This document shows, piece after piece, positions 6,841-12,681 of a stretch of DNA of 12,681 nt (position 1 is the stretch's first letter; every line of letters starts with the position of its first letter). Source of the DNA: Chloroflexota bacterium (GTDB taxonomy: Bacteria; Chloroflexota; Ktedonobacteria; Ktedonobacterales; Ktedonobacteraceae); assembly GCA_005881495.1 (NCBI GenBank), contig VBHI01000132.1, forward strand, positions 1 through 12,681, written 5' to 3'. The notes under the pieces are model-generated. The model was not told where the DNA came from. It ran no database searches and saw only the letters and a list, made by a program, of their open reading frames with translations. The translations under genes were made by a program, and so were the position numbers.

Positions 6841-8718
6841 TCAACGGTACGCCTCAGCCTGCAGATCAAACAACTCTGCATAGCGGCCATGCAACGCGAT
6901 CAGCTCACGGTGCGAACCACTCTCAAGTATGCTCCCGTTTTCGATCACGAAAATCCGATCTGCCAGGCGCACGGTGCTGAAGCGGTGGCTAATGAAGACG
7001 GCCGTCTTCCCCTCTGTCAGCTGGCGAAAGTGCGTGAAGACCTCATGCTCGGCCTGTGCATCGAGGGCACTGGTCGGCTCGTCGAGCACGAGAATACGAG
7101 CATCGCGCATGAATGCCCGCGCCAGCGCAATCTTCTGCCACTCGCCGCCACTCAACTGCGTGCTCTCCTTCAGGTCCTTAAACCACCGTCCGAGCATTGT
7201 GTCGTAGCCCTGCGGGAGCTGCTCGATGACGGCATTGGCCCCGCTCTTGCGCGCGGCGCTCATGACGAGTTCCCGCTGTTCGATCTTGTCCACACGACCC
7301 ACACCGATGTTTTCCTGCGCAGTCATGTAGTAGTTCACATAATCCTGGAAGATCACGCCAACCTGTTCGCGCAGCTCCCTCAGGTCGTATTCTTTGATGT
7401 TGCGGCCACCGATCAAGATCTCGCCCTCATCCGGGTCGTACAGACGCGTAAGGAGCTTGACCAGAGTTGTCTTGCCCGCGCCGTTGCGCCCAACCAGAGC
7501 TACGGCCTCACCCGCGCGTATAGTAAAACTCACGTGTTTCAGGGCCGCTTGCGTCTCGGGGTCCTTCCCCGGATAGGTGAAACTGACATCGCGGAACTCT
7601 ATTTCGAGCCCTTCTACCTCCACTGCTGAATCGAGTGGTCGTGGGTTCGGCGGCGGCACAATGCGAGGAGAGTATTCGAGGAACTCGAACAGCGTATTCA
7701 CGTACAGCGTATTCTCGTAGGTAGAGGAGATACCGTTCAGCAGTCCCTGGAAATTCTGTCCCACCTGTACTGCCGTTTGCGTGTACAAGGTCAGCCCGCC
7801 TAGCGAAATGCGGCCCAAAACGGCCTGCAGTGCGATATAAAAGTAAATGGCGCTATTGGCCACTATCGTGAGACCTGACCAGGCAAAGTTGGTGAAGTAG
7901 CGGCGGAGCAGCAACTTCTTGTCCTGTTTGTACAGATCGGCAGCCAGGCGCCAGAATTTGCCGGTGAAAAAGTCACCCAGGTTGAAGAGTTTTATTTCTT
8001 TGTTGTACGTGTCGGTCGTCATGAGAGTAACGAAGTAAGCCATCAAGCGGCGCTCCGGGGATTGACGGCGCATGAGCTGGTAACCTCTCCACCCGTAGCG
8101 CGTACTGGAGAAGAAGGCGGGGATGGGGACAATGAGCGCCACAATGGCGAGCCACCACGCCAGGTGCAACAGCAGGAAGATTAAAGTGAACAAGGTCACT
8201 ATGGTACGGCCCAGGTCGAAGGTTTGCGAGATCATCGTAACGGGCTGGTAGCTGGACTGGTTCGCGGCCTGGCGGATCTTATCGTACGACTCAGGATTCT
8301 CAAAAAAAGACAGGTCTAGCGTGTTGGCTTTCTTCAAGATATCCAGCTGAACTCGGTTAGCTACCTGTTCCTGCAGGAGTTGTTGCACGGTATTGCTGAA
8401 CGTGCTGAGCAGGCTTGATGCCAGCGCGGCCCCCAATTGCAAAACGACTGGTAACCAGATAGGGGCTAAGCTCTGTATGCGTATCGCTCGCACCACACTG
8501 TCGATCACCAGGCCGCTGATCGTGACAGTTACGGCGGGCATGAAGCCCTGTGCGAGACTCAAGAGACCCAACATCACCGTCAGTACAGCACTCGTCGACC
8601 ACACCAGGTGTAAGACACGTGGTAGGCTCGCAAAAGCGGCTGGCACTCTCTTGATGCTAAACTTCTCATTCGCTAGTGAACTTGGGCCTCCTGAGGAGGA
8701 GGCGATGGATCGTCTCAT
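6841..8718 (-). CDS. ABC transporter half-transporter (permease-ATPase fusion), exporter type
   Basis: This 625-residue protein has an N-terminal membrane domain (about 35-345) fused to a C-terminal nucleotide-binding domain (about 370-620), the arrangement of MsbA-like exporters that work as dimers. Hydrophobic segments are visible near 40-75, 85-110, 165-200 and 280-315. The ATPase is complete: Walker A GRNGAGKT (410-417), Q-loop Gln458, signature LSGGE (522-526), Walker B ILVLDEP (542-548) and the switch His578. The substrate cannot be deduced; lipid, peptide or drug export are all possible, and it could pair with a partner half-transporter elsewhere. The gene is alone on this strand. No Shine-Dalgarno site precedes ATG 8718. 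A candidate promoter places the transcript start almost at the ATG, and an AGGAGG inside codons 9-11 is held in a hairpin (8686-8703). Confidence 0.92.
   Translation of the reverse strand: MRRSIASSSGGPSSLANEKFSIKRVPAAFASLPRVLHLVWSTSAVLTVMLGLLSLAQGFMPAVTVTISGLVIDSVVRAIRIQSLAPIWLPVVLQLGAALASSLLSTFSNTVQQLLQEQVANRVQLDILKKANTLDLSFFENPESYDKIRQAANQSSYQPVTMISQTFDLGRTIVTLFTLIFLLLHLAWWLAIVALIVPIPAFFSSTRYGWRGYQLMRRQSPERRLMAYFVTLMTTDTYNKEIKLFNLGDFFTGKFWRLAADLYKQDKKLLLRRYFTNFAWSGLTIVANSAIYFYIALQAVLGRISLGGLTLYTQTAVQVGQNFQGLLNGISSTYENTLYVNTLFEFLEYSPRIVPPPNPRPLDSAVEVEGLEIEFRDVSFTYPGKDPETQAALKHVSFTIRAGEAVALVGRNGAGKTTLVKLLTRLYDPDEGEILIGGRNIKEYDLRELREQVGVIFQDYVNYYMTAQENIGVGRVDKIEQRELVMSAARKSGANAVIEQLPQGYDTMLGRWFKDLKESTQLSGGEWQKIALARAFMRDARILVLDEPTSALDAQAEHEVFTHFRQLTEGKTAVFISHRFSTVRLADRIFVIENGSILESGSHRELIALHGRYAELFDLQAEAYR
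8686..8703 (-). other. Hairpin in the first codons of the ABC transporter mRNA
   Basis: A perfect 7-bp stem with a four-base loop (GCCTCCT/AGGAGGC) covers codons 6-11. The 3' side is a consensus Shine-Dalgarno AGGAGG and the 5' side its complement. No in-frame ATG, GTG or TTG lies at a usable distance after it, so it is unlikely to mark the true start; it may modulate early translation. Confidence 0.4.
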
Positions 8719-8723
8719 GGTGT

Positions 8724-8752
8724 AGTATGTCTCTCTCTGCTTTACTCTTCAA
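8724..8752 (-). promoter_or_regulatory. Weak candidate promoter of the ABC transporter gene
   Basis: On the minus strand TTGAAG (8747-8752) and CATACT (8724-8729) are 17 bases apart, four of six matches each. Transcription would start within a few bases of ATG 8718, giving a leaderless message, which agrees with the missing ribosome binding site. The hexamers are weak. Confidence 0.3.
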
Positions 8753-8942
8753 CACTTCTTTCCTGGTAGTAGGTTCCGTGACGAAGTTGGTTCTTACCAT
8801 CCAATAAGAATGACGCTAGCGCTTCAGTCTGCTCAAAGTATACGCAATAGATGCGGAGAATACAGTGTACCTAGCACCAGTTTTCCGACCAGGTAAAACT
8901 GCCAGGTACATACTCTCATTTTCTACAGAGGACAAGCCCTGT

Positions 8943-8971
8943 ATCACATCAAAAACACCGTATGTTATAAT
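8943..8971 (+). promoter_or_regulatory. Promoter of the HD/split-nuclease/LOR operon
   Basis: A perfect TATAAT (8966-8971) lies 17 bases after ATCACA (8943-8948, four of six matches to TTGACA). The predicted start is near 8978, giving a leader of about 92 bases to ATG 9070 or 29 bases to the alternative TTG 9007. Confidence 0.55.
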
Positions 8972-8995
8972 GCAACGATAGGACGGAGCCTACAA

Positions 8996-9010
8996 ATGGC
9001 ACTCCTTTGA
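8996..9010 (+). other. Mini-ORF MALL-stop with good ribosome site, before the HD gene
   Basis: ATG at 8996 has GGAG seven bases upstream (8985-8988), the best initiation signal in this leader, yet reads only four codons to a TGA. That TGA overlaps an alternative TTG start (9007) of the HD frame. It may be a leader peptide, or the remnant of a longer HD N-terminus cut off by an indel. Confidence 0.25.
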
Positions 9011-9069
9011 AAGAAGATACATGCACGTTTGAGGTGCGCTCAATTCTGATTGATGGAGAAAAAGGTTTT

Positions 9070-9663
9070 ATGCCAACACGTGATGATGCTTATAGGCTGA
9101 TGACTAGCCATGTACAAAATGAAAATTTACAGAAGCATATGCTCTCAGTCGAAGCTGCAATGCGCTTTTATGCACGAAAATACGGGGATGACGAAGAAAT
9201 CTGGGCTATGACGGGCCTGCTGCACGATTGTGACTACGAGAAATTTCCTGATTTGAATGAGCATACAAAAGTCCTGGCACAGTGGCTGAGTGAGGATGGG
9301 TACGATGAGCGCATCATTTATGCTATCCTGGCTCATAATGATGTGAACGTTGCCACACATCCGCGCAACAACCTGCTTTCACGGGCGCTCTACGCTTGCG
9401 ATGAGATCACGGGAATGATTACGGCGACGGCCCTTGTGCGCCCCAATAAAAGTATCATTGGGCTGGAGGTCTCCTCTGTGCGCAAGAAAATGAAGTCCAA
9501 AGGCTTTGCCGCAGGAGTCAATCGGGATGACCTGGTCAATAGCGCGGCTGAACTCGGCGTAGACCTGGATGAACATATCGCCTTCGTGATACAAGCCATG
9601 TCGAGCATAGCGGACACCCTGGGGTTGGCAGGGATACAGGAAGAATCAGCCACCATAGGATAG
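9070..9663 (+). CDS. HD-domain phosphohydrolase family protein
   Basis: This is a 197-residue cytoplasmic metal-dependent hydrolase of the HD superfamily, whose members remove phosphate from nucleotides or other phosphoesters. Metal ligands in the usual H...HD...D order are visible: His23 (LQKHML), His52-Asp53 (GLLHDCDYEKFP) and Asp111 (ACDEITG), with a further conserved His89 (AILAHN). I chose ATG 9070 because the family typically starts MPTRD(E/D)A... and AAGG or GGAG precede it. A TTG at 9007 in the same frame would add 21 residues without family character. It is the first gene of a likely operon, followed 60 bases later by the two membrane-anchored nuclease-like proteins. The substrate is unknown. 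Simple HDIG proteins of this size are widespread and mostly uncharacterised. Confidence 0.87.
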   Translation: MPTRDDAYRLMTSHVQNENLQKHMLSVEAAMRFYARKYGDDEEIWAMTGLLHDCDYEKFPDLNEHTKVLAQWLSEDGYDERIIYAILAHNDVNVATHPRNNLLSRALYACDEITGMITATALVRPNKSIIGLEVSSVRKKMKSKGFAAGVNRDDLVNSAAELGVDLDEHIAFVIQAMSSIADTLGLAGIQEESATIG

Positions 9664-9723
9664 GCGTAGGATAGATACGTAAAGAGTAAAGATATCGTTA
9701 GCAGCAAAGCAACAAAAGCAGCA

Positions 9724-10143
9724 ATGCAACAGCGACAACAATCCCACATTAAAAGGCAGAAAAGCCAGAGGTTCTTCACCGCCAGTGAAATTGCGGAATA
9801 TGAATATTGCCCACTCGTCTGGTGGCACCAGCAATATGAGCCAATGGCTGAGGCAGACACAGAGGAGCTTTTTGCCCGTTTGGTAGAACTGGAGCACGAA
9901 AATGGTTCGCAGGCGCCAGCTTTGCCAGAATATCAAATGGTTGAGCAACTGTTAGTGCGGAAAGGGGCTTTTGATGAGGGGCGGCAACAGCATCTTGAAC
10001 ATGCCGAAGAGGTGGAGGAGATAGAAGAGGAGCGTATTGTCGCGGTAGGCAGACCTGGCAATATGCGCTTATTAGGCTTGATTGCCGCGGTGATATTTGT
10101 GCTGGCAGTGTTGTTGATTGTGGCGGCAATACTCGTGCGATGA
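9724..10143 (+). CDS. Membrane-anchored protein with Cas4-like N-terminal module (cysteine plus GxxxH)
   Basis: This 139-residue protein has three parts. Residues 17-35 (FFTASEIAEYEYCPLVWWH) resemble the start of Cas4/RecB-type nucleases, where a YCP cysteine is the first [4Fe-4S] ligand; here it is Cys29, the only cysteine in the protein. Residues 85-92 (EGRQQHLE) match the Cas4 motif I GxxxH, with His90 as the candidate catalytic histidine. After an acidic stretch (94-103) a single hydrophobic helix (about 116-138) ends the protein at the membrane, the N-terminal part predicted to be cytoplasmic. The remaining nuclease motifs are absent but are found in the next gene. ATG 9724 has no good ribosome site and is the only plausible start, as an in-frame stop lies at 9667. 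It sits 60 bases after the HD gene and 24 bases before the next gene, in the same reading frame. Functional assignment is by motif and context. Confidence 0.75.
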   Translation: MQQRQQSHIKRQKSQRFFTASEIAEYEYCPLVWWHQQYEPMAEADTEELFARLVELEHENGSQAPALPEYQMVEQLLVRKGAFDEGRQQHLEHAEEVEEIEEERIVAVGRPGNMRLLGLIAAVIFVLAVLLIVAAILVR

Positions 10144-10167
10144 TACGTTTGCTAAAGGGTGCGGATC

Positions 10168-10731
10168 ATGTTTAGCAGCCTCCTTCTTCCAGTTGGTCTT
10201 GGATTACTGCTCATCGCGCTGGCGCTGGGCATCCTGATATTGAATGAACGCCGCTATCAGCGGCAACGATTGATGACAGAGCGGCACCGGGCTCTGGGTT
10301 TGCCGGAAGGGGAACTTGTCTACGAAGATGCGGACGGCGAAGGAGAGCCATTGTCATCGAGCGCTTATCCATTAGTTGGAAAGCCGGATTATGTTGTCCA
10401 ATTGCCCGATGGTCGCCCGGTGCCAATCGAGCTGAAACTTGGCGTGCAGGACGCTACCATGCCCTATAGCAACCATAGTGTGCAGGTAGCGGCTTACTGC
10501 CTGATCCTGGAAGACTATTTCGTACAGGCCCCTACGCATGGTATTTTACGTTACGCGGACCGCGAGTTTACTATCGAATATACGCCTGCCCTGCGTAAGA
10601 AAGTGATCAAGCTTCTAGGTGAGATGGAGCATTGCAGCGAACAACAGCCACCGCCATTGGCAAAACAGCGTCCTGCGAAGTGCCGTATGTGTGTATTTCA
10701 ACCGATTTGCCCGGTCGGTCGCGGTAAGTAG
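10168..10731 (+). CDS. Membrane-anchored Cas4/RecB-like PD-(D/E)XK nuclease domain with Fe-S cysteines
   Basis: This 187-residue protein begins with one transmembrane helix (about 4-26), followed by NERRYQRQR (positive inside, so the rest is cytoplasmic). The domain carries VGKPDYVV with Asp74, IELK with Glu88 and Lys90 (D-x13-E-x-K), QVAAY (106-110, the QxxxY motif of RecB/Cas4 proteins) and C-terminal Cys172, Cys175 and Cys181 (C-x2-C-x5-C, three of the four Fe-S ligands in Cas4). The fourth cysteine and the motif I histidine are not in this protein but in the preceding one. Known relatives are DNA exonucleases; DNA cleavage here is inferred. I prefer ATG 10168 because AAAGGG lies eight bases upstream; a GTG at 10159 is too close to it. 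Two in-frame stops (10141 and 10153) separate it from the preceding ORF in the same frame. No cas1, cas2 or CRISPR array is nearby. Confidence 0.82.
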   Translation: MFSSLLLPVGLGLLLIALALGILILNERRYQRQRLMTERHRALGLPEGELVYEDADGEGEPLSSSAYPLVGKPDYVVQLPDGRPVPIELKLGVQDATMPYSNHSVQVAAYCLILEDYFVQAPTHGILRYADREFTIEYTPALRKKVIKLLGEMEHCSEQQPPPLAKQRPAKCRMCVFQPICPVGRGK

Positions 10732-10737
10732 AGTGGG

Positions 10738-10765
10738 CAAGAGGAAATCAACAAGAGGAAATCAA
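10738..10765 (+). repeat. Tandem 14-bp repeat before the LOR/SDH gene
   Basis: CAAGAGGAAATCAA occurs twice without a gap (10738-10751 and 10752-10765). Each unit contains an AGAGGA Shine-Dalgarno-like core; the second places it about nine bases before an ATG at 10768 that opens a 10-codon mini-ORF. Confidence 0.8.
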
Positions 10766-10767
10766 AA

Positions 10768-10800
10768 ATGAAGGTAAAAGGGGGAAAAAATGCCAAGTGA
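10768..10800 (+). other. 10-codon leader mini-ORF overlapping the LOR/SDH start
   Basis: ATG 10768 reads MKVKGGKNAK then TGA at 10798-10800, passing through the downstream gene's AGGGGG ribosome site and overlapping its first 11 bases in a different frame. It has its own GAGG site in the tandem repeat. It could couple or tune translation of the next gene, or be a chance reading frame. Confidence 0.3.
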
Positions 10801-12001
10801 ACTAATTGAATTGAGTGGTCATATCATTGACTCGTGGTCCTTGCCGCGCGCCTGGGATCTCATCATGGACCGCGGGGGCAACTTTGTCCTCGAAGAGATA
10901 CGCGTCGGCCGCAGAAAGACCGAACCAAGCTACGCCCGTCTCAAAGTTGAAGCGCCCAACGATGAAGTATTAGAGCTTATCCTCTCTGAACTGCAGCAGC
11001 TTGGGGCAGCGCTGGTACACGGCGAAGACGCGGAGACGGTGGCCGTCGAACAGAACGGCGTGCTCCCTTCGAAATTCTACTCCACGACGAATCTGCCAAC
11101 GCAGGTGCGCTTGAACGGGCAATGGGTCACGGTTGAAGGCATAGAAATGGACGTGGCCGTCGTCATTGATCGCGACAATCTGCGTGCCTTTGGCAAGCCA
11201 ATGCACGAAGTGCAGGTGGGTGAACAGGTCGTTGTTGGCTATAATGGTATTCGTGTGCAGCCATTCGAGCGCGCGCGCGAACGAGAAACGTTCGCCTTCA
11301 TGCAAAGCGACGTCTCTTCCGAGAAGGTCAAGGTGCTGGCAATCCACGAAATTGCCCGCCAGATGAAAGAGACGCGAGCGCGCAACGGCAAAATTCTCTT
11401 TGTACTGGGCCCAGCCGTAATCCACACAGGCGCGGGTCGGTACGTAGCCGAACTGATTCGTCGCGACTATGTGCAGGTGATCTTTGGTGGCAATGCGATT
11501 GTCGCCCACGACGTCGAATCAGCCCTCTTTGGTACCTCCCTCGGTGTTAACCTGCGCAGCGGTGAACAGGTCGAAGGTGGACATCGAAATCACCTACGCG
11601 CCATTAATGCTATCCGTGCGGTTGGCTCTTTAGAGAAAGCCATTGAGACCGGTCTGCTGCATGAAGGTCTCACCTACGAAGCCATGAAGCGCAATGTGCC
11701 CATGGTGCTCGCCGGTTCTATCCGCGACGACGGCCCCATGCCCGGCGTCATCAACGATATGCAAGAGGCGCAGCGCAGGATGCGCAAAGAAGTGCAGGGA
11801 GTCCAGATGGCGCTCATGATCGCCTCGATGTTGCACGCTATCGCCACTGGAAACCTGCTTCCCTCGGTGGTACACACCGTGGTGGTAGATATTAACCCGG
11901 CAGTAGTGACGAAACTGGCGGACAGGGGAAGTTTCCAGGCGGCTGCCGTGGTGACGGACGCGGAGCTCTTCTTAAGGGAGTTGGTGGAGGCGTTGGTGTA
12001 A
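10790..12001 (+). CDS. TIGR00300 / LOR-SDH domain protein, probable ornithine cyclodeaminase type
   Basis: This 403-residue cytoplasmic protein matches the TIGR00300 family. An N-terminal LOR/SDH conserved region (about 1-100) opens with the typical SGHIIDSWSLPRAWD and GGNFVLEEIRVGRRKTEPSYARL. A middle segment follows (IRVQPFERARERETFAFMQS, about 161-180), then a Rossmann-like NAD-binding domain with GPAVIHTGAGRYVAELIR (about 206-223), VIFGGNAIVAHDVE and GGHRNHLRAI. Archaeal members and the C-terminal half of cyanobacterial arginine-degrading enzymes act as ornithine cyclodeaminases, converting ornithine to proline and ammonia with bound NAD. That is the best guess here, though no arginine dihydrolase domain is fused. 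ATG 10790 is supported by AGGGGG. It is the last gene of the operon that starts with the HD protein. No hairpin terminator is visible after its stop, which lies only 11 bases from the convergent gene's stop. Confidence 0.85.
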   Translation: MPSELIELSGHIIDSWSLPRAWDLIMDRGGNFVLEEIRVGRRKTEPSYARLKVEAPNDEVLELILSELQQLGAALVHGEDAETVAVEQNGVLPSKFYSTTNLPTQVRLNGQWVTVEGIEMDVAVVIDRDNLRAFGKPMHEVQVGEQVVVGYNGIRVQPFERARERETFAFMQSDVSSEKVKVLAIHEIARQMKETRARNGKILFVLGPAVIHTGAGRYVAELIRRDYVQVIFGGNAIVAHDVESALFGTSLGVNLRSGEQVEGGHRNHLRAINAIRAVGSLEKAIETGLLHEGLTYEAMKRNVPMVLAGSIRDDGPMPGVINDMQEAQRRMRKEVQGVQMALMIASMLHAIATGNLLPSVVHTVVVDINPAVVTKLADRGSFQAAAVVTDAELFLRELVEALV

Positions 12002-12012
12002 ATAGCTTTTTG

Positions 12013-12681
12013 TTATGTCCTTGCACTCGGCACCGCCGCCATAAAAATCTCCTGCTTCCCAGTTCTTGTATCGTTCCAGAAGAGGTGGACGAAGTGGTTA
12101 TCGGCGGCCAGCCCCTGGTAGTCCCCAATGAACTGTTGTCCCGACCTGTCGATGGGAGCATCAACGGCCGGGTCCCAGCTTTGTGTTGTCACGCACACAT
12201 TTTTGAGGAACGATGCTCCCTTGTTCGTTGATTGGGCGAGGAAGACATCGATCAGTCGATGTTGTGGATCAACGCGGGTGTCGAAGAATGAGATGCTGAT
12301 GACGCCGTCGGGGGCAACAACCAATTGTGGCTGGAATTGATTGGCGCCGTTGCGCAGCGGATCATCGTTGACGCGTATGGGTGTCGTCCAGGTCTGGCCG
12401 CGATCTTTCGAGGTAGAGAACAGGATGTCGGCATCGCCGTAGCCCTTATCGGACCAGGTGATGTAGAGCTGGCCCGTTTTTAGATCGCACGCAAAGGCCG
12501 GGAGCGAGAGATTGCGATAGCGTTCAGGCGGGAACGGACCCATAATGTCATGAATTGTTGCTATCAGCGCGGGTGTAGTCCAGGTCGTACCGCCGTCAGG
12601 TGAGGTGGTCAGCAGCAGTCGCGTGGGGATGGGGCCACTCATCAGGTCGATATAGGGGAAGGCAACGGCAAGAGTGCCACC
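12013..12681 (-). CDS. BNR/Asp-box (sialidase-like beta-propeller) protein, C-terminal part, 5' end outside window
   Basis: The frame is open through the right edge, so the ATG at 12642 is probably internal and at least 222 residues are visible. Asp-box motifs SPDGGTTW, SKDRGQTW and a degenerate STNKGASF recur with the spacing of beta-propeller blades. Blade phrases between them include LYITWSDKG, GVISISFFDTRVD and FVHLFWNDTRTGKQEIF. This is the sialidase/neuraminidase-like or BNR-repeat fold, often secreted. The N-terminus (signal peptide and the Arg needed for sialidase catalysis) is not in the window, so enzyme activity cannot be claimed; many such proteins are non-catalytic or degrade other glycans. 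The C-terminus ends at SART with no sorting motif or membrane anchor. It is convergent with the LOR/SDH gene. Confidence 0.8.
   Translation of the reverse strand, partial: GGTLAVAFPYIDLMSGPIPTRLLLTTSPDGGTTWTTPALIATIHDIMGPFPPERYRNLSLPAFACDLKTGQLYITWSDKGYGDADILFSTSKDRGQTWTTPIRVNDDPLRNGANQFQPQLVVAPDGVISISFFDTRVDPQHRLIDVFLAQSTNKGASFLKNVCVTTQSWDPAVDAPIDRSGQQFIGDYQGLAADNHFVHLFWNDTRTGKQEIFMAAVPSART

Larger units (their letters stand above)
8719..9069. other. Divergent intergenic region between ABC transporter and HD operon
   Basis: This 351-base stretch holds the divergent candidate promoters (8724-8752 and 8943-8971) and a five-codon mini-ORF (8996-9010). From about 8760 to 8940 I see no gene, terminator or long repeat. 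Confidence 0.5.

Noticed and set aside
6652..7629. A 325-codon open frame on the + strand opposite the ABC transporter ATPase
   Set aside because: It is antisense to the Walker/signature region of a clearly real gene, has no family-like motifs and no convincing ribosome site; a by-product of codon bias on the opposite strand.
8943..12681. CRISPR-Cas locus suggested by the Cas4-like motifs
   Set aside because: No array of direct repeats with spacers and no cas1, cas2 or effector gene is visible in the window; Cas4-like nucleases also exist outside CRISPR loci.

Overview
The window most likely comes from a Chloroflexota bacterium of the Ktedonobacteria type. This rests on intermediate GC, the mixture of archaeal-like and Gram-positive-like families (archaeal-type glucose dehydrogenase, TIGR00300 protein, zf_Tbcl/CxxC zinc ribbon next to rpsU), weak or absent Shine-Dalgarno sites on several genes, and GC-rich palindromic repeats between genes. 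The taxonomic call is an inference; there is no rRNA gene here.

Layout, left to right. (1) 1-2039, + strand: the 3' part of a zinc- and NAD(P)-dependent glucose 1-dehydrogenase-like MDR enzyme, then a complete myo-inositol 2-dehydrogenase (iolG), a sugar/cyclitol oxidation pair. Two foldback repeats sharing a 12-base core (886-983 and 2069-2196) bracket iolG. (2) 2416-2995: a small serine recombinase (resolvase/invertase type) broken by a one-base frameshift inside the catalytic domain. (3) 2992-3675, - strand: a TetR-family repressor whose own promoter (TTGACT-N17-TATACT) carries a perfect palindromic operator centred on the -10 box. Divergent from it is a 711-residue DUF255/YyaL (SSP411-like) thioredoxin-domain protein, ending in a strong bidirectional terminator. 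(4) 6077-6609, - strand: a two-gene operon of a double zinc-ribbon protein and ribosomal protein bS21 (rpsU), which probably relies on translational coupling. (5) 6841-8718, - strand: a complete ABC exporter half-transporter.

(6) 8943-12001, + strand: a probable four-gene operon. It encodes an HD-domain phosphohydrolase, then two small membrane-anchored proteins, then a TIGR00300/LOR-SDH protein (probable ornithine cyclodeaminase type). The two small proteins are the most unusual thing in the window. The first carries a lone YCP cysteine and a GxxxH motif and ends in a transmembrane helix. The second begins with a transmembrane helix and carries D-x13-ExK, QxxxY and C-x2-C-x5-C. Together they contain one complete Cas4/RecB-like Fe-S nuclease, divided between two same-frame ORFs at what would be the outer loop of a membrane hairpin. 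No CRISPR array and no other cas gene is visible. (7) 12013-12681, - strand: the C-terminal part of a BNR/Asp-box (sialidase-like beta-propeller) protein running off the window and converging on the operon with only 11 bases between stops.

The blocks look like independent transcription units: sugar oxidation; a decayed mobile-element relic; a regulator with a thioredoxin-fold protein; ribosome-associated small proteins; an exporter; and the HD/split-nuclease/LOR operon.
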